Shown here: piece after piece, positions 26,278 to 37,467 of the stretch
Numbering within the stretch: position 1 is the stretch's first letter
Layout of the letters: every line of letters begins with the position of its first letter
Origin: JAICXG01 sp963801255
Lineage (GTDB): Bacteria > Verrucomicrobiota > Verrucomicrobiia > Chthoniobacterales > UBA10450
Assembly: GCA_963801255.1 (NCBI GenBank)
Contig: CAWDEC010000012.1
Coordinates: forward strand, 434,001-498,000
Length of the DNA: 64,000 bases
Direction of reading: 5' to 3'
Notes under the pieces: model-generated
Database searches by the model: none
What the model saw: the letters and a program-made list of their open reading frames with translations, nothing else
Told to the model about the DNA's origin: nothing
Position numbers and translations under genes: made by a program

Positions 26278-28368
26278 TTACCAAATTCGCACACGCTGGT
26301 CCGGCGCGACATATTCTTTCGCGTCAGGTTTCACCTGAAAAGCGTGATACCAGGCGTCAACGTTACGCGTCGGGCCGATCACCCGAAACTGCCGCGGCGA
26401 ATGAGGATCGCTTACCACCTGCTTCCGGACGTAATCGTCCGATACTTTCCCGCGCCACGCTTGCGCCCAACCGAGGAGGACGCGCTCTTCACCGGTAAAA
26501 CCGTCGAGCACCGGTGCCGGCTTTCCTTGCATCGACTCCTGATAGGCCGCGAGCGCGAGGGTTAATCCGCCCAGGTCCGCAATATTTTCGCCTAACGTCA
26601 ATTCGCCATTTACGTGCACGCCGGGCAACGGCTCGAATTTAGAATATTGCGCGGCCAGCACCTGTGCGCGGGCCTTGAATGTGGCCGCGTCCTTCGGTGT
26701 CCACCAATCGCGCAACGCGCCCGATGCATCGATCTTTCGGCCTTGATCGTCGAACCCGTGGGTCAGCTCGTGACCAATCACTCCGCCGGCGGCTCCGTAA
26801 TTGATCGCCGGGTCGGCATTCGAATCAAAGATGGGCGGCTGCAGGATGCCCGCTGGAAACACAATGTCGCGCAGCGACCCATTGTAAGCGTCGTTAGTCT
26901 GCGGTGTCATCCCCCAACGGCTCTTGTCCACCGGGCCATCAAAACTGCCGGTATAAAAATCCCAGTCCGCTTGGGCACAGCGCTTCACGTTCCCGATCAA
27001 ATCGTTCGGATCAATCGCGAGTTTCGAGTAATCGCGCGGATGATCGGGGTAGCCAACCTTGATCGTGTAGGTATCGAGTTTTTTCAGGGCTTCCTTCTTG
27101 GTCGCGTCGCCCATCCAGTCGAGTTTCTCGATCCGCGCCCGGTAGGCTGCCTTCAGATTGGTGACCAATGATTCGATCTTTGCTTTCGCTTCCGGCGGGA
27201 AGTATTTCGCGGTATAGAGCTGGCCAACGCCGAATCCCATCGTGCCGAAGGTGCCGAACCGGTCGCCTACACCGAAATCACCACCGCTCACAGCCGTGAT
27301 CGCGCGTTTCCAACGGACCTGCTCTTCTTTTTGCCCGGACAAGGTTTTGCTGTGCAATTCGAAGTAGGCGTCGCAAAACGGTTTCGACAGATACGGCGCG
27401 GAATTGTCAGCGATGTGGAAGGCGTGCCAGGCCTGGATCGTCTCTAAAGGCGCCTTTGCATACACTTCCCCCAGCTTCGGGAACGCGCTTTTCTCCGCGA
27501 CGATCACTCGCGTGAGCTTTGGCATTTGAGCGTCGGTGAGAAATTTTTTCCAGGCAAACCCGGGTGTGAACCTTTCCAACTCATCCACGCTCATCGGATT
27601 GTAGGTGGCGACCAGATCCCGCTGTTGCGCCTTGGTCCAGCTCGCCTCGGCTATCTTCGTCTCGAAATCGACAACGTCCCTGGCCCGCGCATCCGCTTCA
27701 GGCCAGTTCACCAGTCTTAGAAGCGTCGCGACATACTTGCCGTAGGTTGTTTTCTGGGCTGTAAAATCCGGCTTTATGTAATAATCGCGATCCGGCAACC
27801 CGAGTCCTGCCTGAGTAAGATAGAACGCATATCTGCTTGGATCCTTCAGATCGACCTCAATGCCATAGTTAAAGAGAGAGGACTCAAAATCGGTGGCAGT
27901 TCGTCCCATCAGCGCGACAAGGTCATCGCGCGTCTTCGCTTTCTTGACGTCGTCCAACTCCGACTGGACTGCTTGCGCGCCGGCCTGCTCGATTCGTACG
28001 CCATCCATGAACGAGCGATAAAATGCGCCAACCTTGTCCTCGAGAGTGGCGGCATTGTCGCCTTTGGTTTTTTGTTCCGTGGAAAACGATTCCATTAACT
28101 CGTGGAGCCGCTGCTCGGTCAGATCAGTCATGGCCAATCGAAGCGAGTATGCCGGTTTATCCGGGGGAATCTGGGTCTTATCGAGCCAGGTGCCGTTGGC
28201 GTAGCGGAAAAAGTCGGCTCCTGGCTGGGTGGAAAAATCGGCGCCGGCCATGTCGAATCCCCATTCCCCATATTGCAGTTTGTTCGGCGGTGCATCGTCA
28301 CCGGCAAAGAGTAAGGCGGGAGCGATAAAGGCGGCCAAAGCAGCGAAAAAGAGAATGATAGGACGCAT
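26278..28368 (-). CDS. M13 family (neprilysin/PepO-like) metalloendopeptidase
   Basis: The 696-residue product has a signal peptide ('RPIILFFAALAAFIAPALLFAGDD'). The M13_N helical domain begins 'PGADFFRYANGTWLDKTQIP'. The catalytic domain contains 'GGVIGHELTHGFDDQGRK' (HExxH), 'ENIADLGGLTLALAAYQ' (third ligand Glu and the Asp partner) and ends 'YVAPDQRVRIW', the conserved C-terminal Trp. It should cleave oligopeptides in the periplasm or outside. The start at 28368 is chosen at 'MRPIIL', where the signal peptide begins. Confidence 0.92.
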   Translation of the reverse strand: MRPIILFFAALAAFIAPALLFAGDDAPPNKLQYGEWGFDMAGADFSTQPGADFFRYANGTWLDKTQIPPDKPAYSLRLAMTDLTEQRLHELMESFSTEQKTKGDNAATLEDKVGAFYRSFMDGVRIEQAGAQAVQSELDDVKKAKTRDDLVALMGRTATDFESSLFNYGIEVDLKDPSRYAFYLTQAGLGLPDRDYYIKPDFTAQKTTYGKYVATLLRLVNWPEADARARDVVDFETKIAEASWTKAQQRDLVATYNPMSVDELERFTPGFAWKKFLTDAQMPKLTRVIVAEKSAFPKLGEVYAKAPLETIQAWHAFHIADNSAPYLSKPFCDAYFELHSKTLSGQKEEQVRWKRAITAVSGGDFGVGDRFGTFGTMGFGVGQLYTAKYFPPEAKAKIESLVTNLKAAYRARIEKLDWMGDATKKEALKKLDTYTIKVGYPDHPRDYSKLAIDPNDLIGNVKRCAQADWDFYTGSFDGPVDKSRWGMTPQTNDAYNGSLRDIVFPAGILQPPIFDSNADPAINYGAAGGVIGHELTHGFDDQGRKIDASGALRDWWTPKDAATFKARAQVLAAQYSKFEPLPGVHVNGELTLGENIADLGGLTLALAAYQESMQGKPAPVLDGFTGEERVLLGWAQAWRGKVSDDYVRKQVVSDPHSPRQFRVIGPTRNVDAWYHAFQVKPDAKEYVAPDQRVRIW

Positions 28369-28588
28369 AAGCTGGATCGTGCAGTTACAGACCATCTAAC
28401 AAGGGAATTGCAAATACAGAATGAGCAAGCCTTGCTGCGCAACAGATTAATGTAGTCACGCACTGAACCGTGGACCCGGGCAAGTAGCTATAGCCTGCCA
28501 CAACAGACACCAAGTGTTGAAGGACGGAGCTGCGTCCAGCTAGCAGTGGGAGACGTTTTCCGGCCTTGGCAACTAAGGCCTGCGACTG

Positions 28589-28661
28589 TGGAGGCAAGGG
28601 GATTCGAACCCCTGACTTCCAGCTTGCAAAGCTGGCGCTCTACCAACTGAGTTATGCCCCG
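28589..28661 (-). tRNA. tRNA-Ala (TGC) with altered 5' end
   Basis: The anticodon loop TTTGCAA gives TGC, the T-arm and anticodon arm are perfect, and the alanine identity pair G3:U70 is present. The 5' end is unusual: position 1 is C opposite C72, and position 10 is A opposite C25. Both mismatches disappear if the first 15 bases are replaced by the tRNA-Ala 5' fragment found at 31309-31323. The gene therefore looks like an integration product whose 5' end came from a mobile element. Confidence 0.85.
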
Positions 28662-28704
28662 GCGATGGGAGTTTCGAATCTCGAATGCCGAACTTCAATG
28701 CAAC

Positions 28705-28733
28705 AAAAAAGCCGGACGGCATCAACCGTCCAG
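28705..28733 (-). terminator. Rho-independent terminator for the ScyD/E-like gene
   Basis: On the minus strand GGACGG-TTGATG-CCGTCC is followed by GGC and a run of six T. It lies downstream of the ScyD/E-like gene and upstream of tRNA-Ala. A second, ten-base-pair hairpin (28786-28813) sits nearer the stop codon. Confidence 0.75.
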
Positions 28734-28825
28734 CTCTTGAGTTGCCGCTGTTGCAGCCTGGTGCAGGTGCGGGCGTTACCGGCGCCGTTGTAGCCCGGAA
28801 CCCGGCTACAACGTTGGCCGCGACA

Positions 28826-29845
28826 TTACTGCAGCGAAATGGCGATCAATTCACCATCGGTTTGAGTAACGTAGAGGGTCTTATTCCTATTGTTAAAAGT
28901 CATCGAGCTGGGCACAGGAGTCAGGCAATCCGCGACGACGACAGGCGGATCGGCCGGATCATCGAAGCGCAGGACCGTTCCCGGTCCGGAAAAGAATGGC
29001 CCCTCGGAAGAAGCTTCAAGCACGAGATACCCTGAGGAGGAACGACCTCGAAAAGGTCGGATATCAATTGCGGTCGTTAGGTTAGAGATGAACTCGGTGT
29101 CACTCCCGGTCCCTGGATCGATCTGTTCCACGGTGGAAGTGCCCGTCGGGAAGGGAGCTCCCCGCAGGAGAGTGACAAGCAATTGACCGTCCGCCACCGC
29201 AATGCCGGTCGGGACAGCCTGGAGAAAAGGTCCGCCGAGGTCCGGGAACAGCGGGTTGGGAATATCGGGGAAGGCGACGAGCGGCGAGAAGGCGTGGGTC
29301 CTGAGATTGACCTGCCAGACGTGGTTCCGTCCTCCATCGGTCGCATAAAGCATGTTTCCAATGTGTGCCAGACCGTAAGGGTTGGAGACCTGGATGTTGT
29401 CGGGAACGTCCGGCAACGGAAACGGGATGAAGTTCGGGAAATCGACGACGACTTGGATGGTGATCTTATCCGGGCCGCCATTCGAGAGCGTAACGACCTG
29501 TCCGTCAGCCAACGCCTGTTCTTCCTCGGGAGCGAGAGCAAATCCCATCGTGTTCCTCTCGACGAAGGGACTAATATGAATCGCCAAGATCGAGCTAAAG
29601 ATGGGCGAGGATGGACCGTTGGGATTCTCCAGCGTTGTGCCCGGAAAAAAGCACACAAACTGGCTGACGTTCAGCCGATCACCGTTCCCGTGGGGGAGCG
29701 AATGATTTGGCTTTGCGTCGGTTTTCATACAGACGACCTCGACGGTAAAAAACAGAAGGGCCGAATCTATCCGAAACACGCGTGGGACCAGGGCAAGGTG
29801 CGAATGGCTGATAACAGCGCGCACAAAATATCGAACAAGGCGCAC
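28826..29845 (-). CDS. ScyD/ScyE-like beta-propeller protein, N-terminus uncertain
   Basis: The 339-residue frame has a propeller-like core from about residue 130: 'NPYGLAHIGNMLYATDGGRNHVW', 'AVPTGIAVADGQLLVTLLRG', 'STVEQIDPGTG', and ending 'KTLYVTQTDGELIAISL'. These phrases fit the ScyD/ScyE family of secreted six-bladed propellers. The first 60 residues look unrelated and lack a clear signal peptide, so the gene may be truncated by the element. A start at 29728 ('MKTDAKPNH') is as likely as 29845. Function is unknown. Confidence 0.55.
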   Translation of the reverse strand: MRLVRYFVRAVISHSHLALVPRVFRIDSALLFFTVEVVCMKTDAKPNHSLPHGNGDRLNVSQFVCFFPGTTLENPNGPSSPIFSSILAIHISPFVERNTMGFALAPEEEQALADGQVVTLSNGGPDKITIQVVVDFPNFIPFPLPDVPDNIQVSNPYGLAHIGNMLYATDGGRNHVWQVNLRTHAFSPLVAFPDIPNPLFPDLGGPFLQAVPTGIAVADGQLLVTLLRGAPFPTGTSTVEQIDPGTGSDTEFISNLTTAIDIRPFRGRSSSGYLVLEASSEGPFFSGPGTVLRFDDPADPPVVVADCLTPVPSSMTFNNRNKTLYVTQTDGELIAISLQ

Positions 29846-29974
29846 AATCCAGAGCCGTTCAATTCAATCGTCGCTGGCAAGCGTTCGCTGCTGTCGGCGA
29901 TGATGAAGGTGCTCGCGGACTACGGCGTCGTGCTGCATCTGCACAGTGACTCGCGGAAAGTGATGACGCTGTAA
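29804..29974 (+). CDS. Small hypothetical protein in the integrated element
   Basis: A 56-codon ORF preceded by an AAGGTG ribosome site ('MADNSAHKISNKAHNPEPFN'). No domain is recognised. It is the first of a run of short plus-strand ORFs spaced by 24, -4 and 44 bases, like the small-gene modules of phages and mobile elements. It overlaps the 5' end of the antisense ScyD/E-like frame by 42 bases. Confidence 0.4.
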   Translation: MADNSAHKISNKAHNPEPFNSIVAGKRSLLSAMMKVLADYGVVLHLHSDSRKVMTL

Positions 29975-29998
29975 CTGCGGATAAAGGAAAGGAAAACA

Positions 29999-30175
29999 AT
30001 GATTACACCACTGTGGAGAAAGGACGACATGTTCCCAATCATCGTTGGGAAGATCGGACCGGACTGGATTACCGCTAAAGCGATTGAGGCGTTACTACTG
30101 CAAGACGATGCGGCGGCACCAGTCATCGCGCGCGTAGCAGCGCACGGCGGCAAATCCAGAAGTGGGTCGCGATGA
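29999..30175 (+). CDS. Small hypothetical protein in the integrated element
   Basis: A 58-residue ORF with a strong purine-rich site (AAAGGAAAGGAAAA) before the ATG. The sequence 'MFPIIVGKIGPDWITAKAIE' followed by a helical tail shows no known domain. Its stop overlaps the next start (ATGA), which favours real, coupled translation. Confidence 0.45.
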   Translation: MITPLWRKDDMFPIIVGKIGPDWITAKAIEALLLQDDAAAPVIARVAAHGGKSRSGSR

Positions 30176-30273
30176 ACATGGTCGCGTGGTTCACGGCGCA
30201 TTACACGATGGGGAACTCGCCGTGGGCGCCCAATCTGGAACGCGAGCAGGTCAAGGGCAAGTCCGTCCGTTAA
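30172..30273 (+). CDS. Very small hypothetical protein coupled to the previous ORF
   Basis: A 33-residue ORF ('MNMVAWFTAHYTMGNSPWAP') starting on the ATGA overlap with the ORF at 29999. No domain is recognised. Its support is the overlap and its place in the series. Confidence 0.35.
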   Translation: MNMVAWFTAHYTMGNSPWAPNLEREQVKGKSVR

Positions 30274-30317
30274 TCGGAAAATAAAAAAACGAAACACCAA
30301 CGACAGCATCGGACGAG

Positions 30318-30557
30318 ATGCGTGAAACGGTGAAGTGTTCAGCCGAACGCTGCGCTGCAGGCCGACCAAATTTCGACCTCGCATTTGCACCCAAAAAACG
30401 GACTGGAGTGCGGCGGACCGTATCCATTAGTATCGGCAGGCTTGCAATTCAGGCGGCATTGCGGGAAAAACAGAGCGGTGACGCGCTGAACGAATTCAGA
30501 CTGTGCGCTAAATGTGCCGAACAGTTCCGCGGCGCAATTCAAAGCGCCCAAATCTGA
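30318..30557 (+). CDS. Small cysteine-pair protein in the integrated element
   Basis: A 79-residue ORF with two Cys pairs, 'CSAERC' near the start and 'LCAKCAEQF' near the end, which could bind one zinc ion. The middle is basic ('KKRTGVRRTVSISIGR'). It resembles small zinc-ribbon proteins of phages, but no family is recognised. A weak GGACGAG site precedes the ATG. Confidence 0.4.
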   Translation: MRETVKCSAERCAAGRPNFDLAFAPKKRTGVRRTVSISIGRLAIQAALREKQSGDALNEFRLCAKCAEQFRGAIQSAQI

Positions 30558-30660
30558 CTTTCATGTGGTGACGAGATGCCGCCTAAGCGCATTCCCGCGA
30601 GAAACTATCGACGGGCAGTAATTAACGTAATCATCGTGAGAGCCGCGCTTGCCATCGCAA

Positions 30661-31307
30661 TCACGTTCGGCGGTTGCTCGGTCGTGAGTAAGGCTGCATG
30701 CGCTCCGCGTGCTCGATTCGCACGTGGCTATAGGTCCGCAAATAGATCAAGACGCCTCCATCTTGGTGGCCTTGCCATTGCGAAATCACTTTCACCTCCA
30801 AGCCGCGCTCGATTGCGCGAGTGATAAACATGCGACGCAGCGATCGATGCGTGAAATGCGAGAATCCGAGCCGCTGGCAGGCGGCGGTCAATGCGCGGTG
30901 CGCCGCTTGCACCGAAAACAAGTGTTCAGTGGGCGTCTTGTCAGCGCACAGCTTCTCGATCAACGGCCGTAACTGTGGAAAGACCGGAATCCAGAGCCCT
31001 TTGCTGGTCTTGCGCCGAAAGATGAGAATGCGACCAGCCTTAAGATCGACGTGCTCGCGCATGATTCCAGCCGCCTCAGCCTGCGTTTGGCCAGCGCGAG
31101 ATCTGTCGTGTCGAGTTTGCGCCGAACGACCCTGCCGTGAATTTTTAATCGGGCGAAGTATTGGCCGCTCGGTTTGTACAGATAGAAGCCGATCTGCGGT
31201 TTGATTTTCTTCCAGAGTTTGGGGGGCTCTCGATTCGTTCCTTCATGGGTTTGGTGTGCAATTTCGGTGACAAAGGCTGAGCGCACAAGCCTGCGAAACG
31301 TGCACAA
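30661..31307 (-). pseudogene. Tyrosine recombinase (phage integrase), internally deleted and frameshifted
   Basis: The N-terminal piece (31307 to about 31065) carries 'IGFYLYKPSGQYFARLKIHG' and 'LDTTDLALAKRRL', the arm-binding start of many integrases. The C-terminal piece (31062-30661), in another frame, carries 'FTHRSLRRMFITRAIERG', 'ISQWQGHQDGG' and 'RTYSHV', giving the HxxR-like, H and Tyr parts of the active site. The core-binding domain and the first catalytic Arg are missing, so about 150-250 codons were deleted at the junction. It lies beside the tRNA fragment at 31309, consistent with an old integration. Confidence 0.7.
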
Positions 31308-31308
31308 G

Positions 31309-31323
31309 CTGAGCTATGCCCCC
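31309..31323 (-). repeat. tRNA-Ala 5'-end fragment, likely attachment-site remnant
   Basis: Read on the minus strand this is GGGGGCATAGCTCAG. It matches the first 15 bases of tRNA-Ala at 28661-28647 except at positions 1 and 10, where the fragment has the canonical G and G. It is therefore probably the original chromosomal 5' end of the tRNA gene, left behind after integration. Confidence 0.65.
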
Positions 31324-31478
31324 ATTTGCGAATGCGGAGTTTAAGATGCCTAAGGCGGAATGCAACCAAGGCGAACTGAATCGCTTTAAGCGTGTCCACC
31401 GCGGGCAAGACATTGATGTCTCGTCATAGCCGGGATCTTGACCGCATTTGTCGCCAGTAGAGCCGAAATGTGACTTCT

Positions 31479-34077
31479 CTACTCTGTCCGCAACGCCACC
31501 AGCGGATTGATTCGCGTGGCGCGGCGAGCCGGCAACCACGTCGCTAGAAATGTGGTCGCTGCGAGCAAGACAAAGGCGCTGGCGAACGCCGGTGGATCAA
31601 ACGCGCTGACTTGATACAACATCCCGCTAAGAAGCTTGCCGGCCGCAATCGCGAGCAGCAGCCCGATGAATACTCCGCCGCCGAGCATGAACGCGCCTTC
31701 GCGAATGATCATCCATTGCACCATGTCTGGCCGCGCGCCCAAGTGCCATCCGAATTCCGATCTCACGCGTGCGTCGTGCTACTGAATAAGCCTTCAGACC
31801 ATATACGCCGACCATGGACAGGAGCAGAGCTACGGCGCCGAAAATGGTGAACATCGTTGCACCGGTTCGCACAGCCCAAAGTTCGAGATTGGCGTCAAGA
31901 TGCTGGGCAAAGGTTTTCAACGAAAGCACCGGCAAAGCCGGATCGACTTCGCGAACTGTGCGTCGGACGACATCCGTCACCGCCGCGAGGTTTCCCTGAT
32001 TCAATGATGCGAACCTGATGAAGAAGAATACTTCCGATTCAAATCCACGAGCGAATGGCACGTAGATCGCCCCGCGCGGTTGCTTCTCGAAAAACGCAGC
32101 CCGTGAGTTCGCCGCGATTCCCACGACCTCAATCGATTCTTCCGGCTTTAAATTGCTGTTGCCGCTACTCTGGACGCCGGCGCCACCTCCGCCATCGTCA
32201 CGTTGGGCGCGTGGCGCATTGTCGGCAGCGATCTGAATATGTTGACCGAGCGCGTCGCCATCCGGCCAGAGTTTTTTCGCGAGGGCTTCGTCGATGATCG
32301 CAACAGCCCCGCCGCCCCGTTGAGTTGCTTCCGCGGCAGTAAAGGCGCGGCCGCGAAGGAGCGGCAGACCGACCGTAGTGAAATAAGCGGCGCCGATGCT
32401 GTTAAAGGTGGAGCTGAAAGCAAGGCCCTCGGCAGCCGTGGCCGGTTTATCGTCCTTATTCACGTGCATGCCAGCGCGCTGAATCGGTTTCCCCAAGGAG
32501 ATCATACCGAACGGGGCAGTCGCAGAGACGCTCACATCCTGGACTCCGGGCAAAGCTGCCAGTCGATCACTCAAGTCACGATACAACTGCTGTGCGCGCT
32601 CCTGATTGATTCCACCCAGGCTCGCGTCGATCTCCAGCAGAAGATCGTTATTCATCCCACGCAATCCCGTCTCAACCGACGACGCCTTGGTCGCGCCACG
32701 AATAAAGAGCGCAGCCGCAGTCAGGAGCGCGAGCGAAAAGGCAATTTGCGCGACGACGAGTGGATTGCGCGGGAGAAAACGCCAGCGCCGACGGACGAGA
32801 TCTTCGCCGGCGTGTTCCTTCAGATCGGTCACGATGCTATCGCGGGAGAGCTTTAAGGCTGGCCCAAGCGCAAAGACGAGCGTTCCGACGACGCAAAATG
32901 CGAAAGTCGCGACTACGATCGGGACCGTTGGCCCGGAACTCCAGACAAAATCGATCGGCAAAAGGCCACTCATCGAGACCGCGAGCAGATTCGATGACCA
33001 CAAACCTAATAAGAGGCCCACAGCACCGCCGATGAGTGCGAGGAGGAAACCTTCCGTCAGCAGTTGTCGCACGATGCGCCGGCGATCGCCGCCGAGCGCG
33101 AGACGGATCGCGATTTCCTTCCGTCGCGCCGTGCCGCGCACCAGGAGCATGTTGGCCAGATTCAAACACGCGATCAGCAATACGATGGCCGCCATTCCCA
33201 TGAGCAACGGTCCGATAGCAGTGATATCGCCGTCATCAGGCGGAGAATCGCTCACTGAGAAGCGAGATATAGGTCTGGTTACGAACGTCTGGTCCTTCTG
33301 TTCGACGGGATAAGTTTTTTCCAGGTTTGTCGCGAGAGTTTTGAGCGCCGCTTCGGCCGTGGGTGCGGTGACGCCTGTCTTAAAACGCCCAAGTAAAAGA
33401 AGGTTATGTCCAGACTGGCCTGACACCACCTCCTCCCGCGAATCGGCAAAATCATTCTGAACAAAATTGTAAGCGCTGAAAGGCACCCAGACCTCGGGCG
33501 AAAGCATCGCCAGCGTGCCGCAAAATTTGGGCGGCAGCACGCCGACGATAGTGTAAGGGCGGCCATTGATCTTGATCTGCTGCCCAAGGATCGATGGGTC
33601 GCGGTCATGCTTTTGCCAATAGCTGAAGCTGATGAGCGCGACCGATGCAGCGTGCCCCGGAGTTTCCTCCTCGGCCGTAAACGTGCGCCCGATGACCGGC
33701 GTTACCCCGAGCACTTGGAAATAGTCGGCTGTCACGATATCAGCAAACGTTCGACGGGTGTTGTCCTTTTCGCCTAGCCCAACCAAGGCGACATTATGCC
33801 CAGCCACATCGGAGAAGACCGAGTTTTGTTCACGAATGTCGCGCAGGGTCTGATAGGAAAAAGCGCGAAATTTCTTCGGATTTTTAGTGTCCTGGGAAAA
33901 TACTTGGACGAGCTCATTCGGTCGGGAGTATCCCGGCGGTGCAAAAAGCAGGGTGTAAACCGCATTAAAGATAGCGGTGTTGGCACCGATACCGAGCGCG
34001 AGGACGAGCACAGCGGTAATAGTAAAGCCCGGCGCCTTGCCTAGCTGTCGCAACGCGAATCGCAAATCGGAAATCAT
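31479..34077 (-). pseudogene. MacB/FtsX-type ABC permease (orphan, ADOP-like), one frameshift near the 3' end
   Basis: The first frame gives 816 codons from 'MISDLRFALRQLGKAPGFTITAV', the typical start of acidobacterial-type orphan MacB permeases. Two FtsX blocks follow ('NLANMLLVRGTARRKEIAIRLALGG' and 'LLLSMVGVYGLKAYSVARRTREIGIRMALG') with extracytoplasmic MacB_PCD domains between. After 'GIRMALG' near 31740 an extra G in a G-run throws the frame; the correct continuation 'ARPDMVQWMIIREG...RINPLVALRTE' is in the overlapping frame ending at 31479. No ATPase is adjacent. It may be a recent pseudogene or a base-call error. No exact 9-mer copy is present. Confidence 0.85.
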
Positions 34078-36066
<1,989 letters not shown>

Positions 36067-36621
36067 AATTTGGAGCCGACCGGCCATTGCTGACCTGCCG
36101 GACAAAGTTTGCGCCGATGTTCGCTAAAACATCAGCTCTGACCATTCTAACCGTCTCCGCTCTTTCGAAAAAGAGGGAAACGGGTTCGTTCGATCAATGA
36201 ATCTTTTGCCGGTTGTGAAACCGGCCAAAGTTATTAGTTCAAAGAAAACTTAACGAATAACGCACAATTCAATTTTCGCTGACTTATCTCATTCCGGATT
36301 TCACACGTCGTGTGTGCTGTGAATTGAAATCCGAAACCAAACTATCAAAGATCCTCGTCCTCCCTGCTTCCGGCCATAGCACAGCCCGATCACCGTCTTA
36401 CGACGAAGCGATCGGCCCGGATAAATGGGCCAGAGAGCGGAAGAACTCCAACTGCATGCCTGCGGCTGGACCCGTATTGTGGGACGAACAAGATAGAGGC
36501 TTCGTGCGGAGGCGCAACCACAATTTCCGACATTTTTGCAGATCTTTTTCGAAACGCCTCCTGGCTGGACGCAGCCACGTGAGCCGCGTGCCATTTACGC
36601 AAGCGGCTACGCAACTGTACG
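36067..36621. other. Upstream region of 16S rRNA
   Basis: About 550 bases that should hold the rRNA leader and promoter on the minus strand. A hairpin GCCGGTT-GTGA-AACCGGC lies at 36208-36225. The open plus-strand frame (36312-36767) has no protein-like features and overlaps the channel gene, so it is not called. Confidence 0.5.
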
Positions 36622-37467
36622 CTAGCCGAGCGCCTTCCCGCAATGGCGGCAAAAGCTGGCCATACGGTCGTTTTCGAGAGTCTGGCAATTGGAACAGGTT
36701 CGCGCCTCTCTGGCCTCCACGGCGTGATGGAGTTCGACCGAAAAGATGCCGGTCGGCACCGCGATGATGCCGTAGCCCATAATCATGATAAAACACGCCA
36801 GGACGCGGCCCAGGACCGTGTGCGGCGTGATGTCACCATAGCCAACCGTGGTCAGGGTGACGATCGCCCAATAGACGCCGTGCGGAATGCTGTCGAAGCC
36901 ATTCTCATCCCCCTCGATTAAATACATGAGGGTGCCGACAACGAGGACGATCGCGAAGACGGTGAAGATAAAAATGGTGATCTTGCATCGACTGGCACGG
37001 AGCGCGGTCACGAGCGTGTGACTCTCCTCCAGGTAAGGCGCGAGCTTCAGGATACGGAAGACGCGCAGGAGCCGCAGGACGCGGACCATGAGGAAGTAAT
37101 GTGAGGTGGGGAGGAACAGATTGATGTAGCTGGGCAAGAATGCGAGGAGGTCGACGGCGCCGAAGAAGCTGAAGACGTAACGCAATGGAAGCCGGACGCA
37201 GAGCAGGCGGGCGACATATTCGATGGTGAAAAGGAAAGTGAAAGCCCACTCGAGATTGCGCAGGAGAACGCCATGCGTCGCCCGATACGGCTCCACGCTT
37301 TCCATCATGACGACGGCAATGCTCATGCCGATTGCTACGAGGAGCGCCAGGTCAAAGATCTTGCCGGCGCGTGTGTTGCTCTCGAAAACGATCGTATAGA
37401 GGCGCAGCTTCCACCGCGGTTGATCGCTCGTCGGGCGATGCCTTAAAAAGGGTTGGCGGTTCGGCAT
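36622..37467 (-). CDS. Voltage-gated (Kv-type) potassium channel with C-terminal zinc ribbon
   Basis: The 281-residue product has six transmembrane segments. S4 is 'MVRVLRLLRVFRILKLAPYL', with Arg at every third position, and the K+ filter is 'TLTTVGYGDITPHT'. After S6 the protein ends with a zinc ribbon, 'CSNCQTLE...FCRHCGKAL', in place of a KTN/RCK domain. It should pass K+ in response to membrane voltage; the ribbon may mediate partner or nucleic-acid contact. It lies divergent from the EamA gene and upstream of the rRNA gene on the same strand. Confidence 0.88.
   Translation of the reverse strand: MPNRQPFLRHRPTSDQPRWKLRLYTIVFESNTRAGKIFDLALLVAIGMSIAVVMMESVEPYRATHGVLLRNLEWAFTFLFTIEYVARLLCVRLPLRYVFSFFGAVDLLAFLPSYINLFLPTSHYFLMVRVLRLLRVFRILKLAPYLEESHTLVTALRASRCKITIFIFTVFAIVLVVGTLMYLIEGDENGFDSIPHGVYWAIVTLTTVGYGDITPHTVLGRVLACFIMIMGYGIIAVPTGIFSVELHHAVEAREARTCSNCQTLENDRMASFCRHCGKALG

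Larger units (their letters stand above)
28662..31323. mobile_element. Decayed integrative element inserted at the 5' end of tRNA-Ala
   Basis: Bounded on the left by the tRNA-Ala 5' end and on the right by a second copy of the tRNA-Ala 5' end (31309-31323), beside which lies a tyrosine integrase remnant. It holds a ScyD/E-like gene, small plus-strand ORFs with close or overlapping starts, and the integrase. An integrase next to one attachment site is the usual layout of tRNA-targeting elements. It contains no exact TCGTTAGGC copy. Boundaries are inferred from the duplicated tRNA end. Confidence 0.55.

Noticed and set aside
29183..29803. Long plus-strand frame leading into the small ORF at 29804
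   Set aside because: Most of it is the complement of the ScyD/E-like gene and has a shadow-like composition; only the last 56 codons have a ribosome site and lie mostly outside that gene.
30576..30824. 82-codon plus-strand ORF with one membrane-like segment at the end of the small-ORF cluster
   Set aside because: More than half overlaps the integrase remnant in antisense and becomes Arg/Ser-rich there; only the first 30 codons are plausible.
36312..36767. 151-codon plus-strand ORF
   Set aside because: No domain-like sequence, runs antisense into the Kv channel gene and covers the rRNA promoter region.
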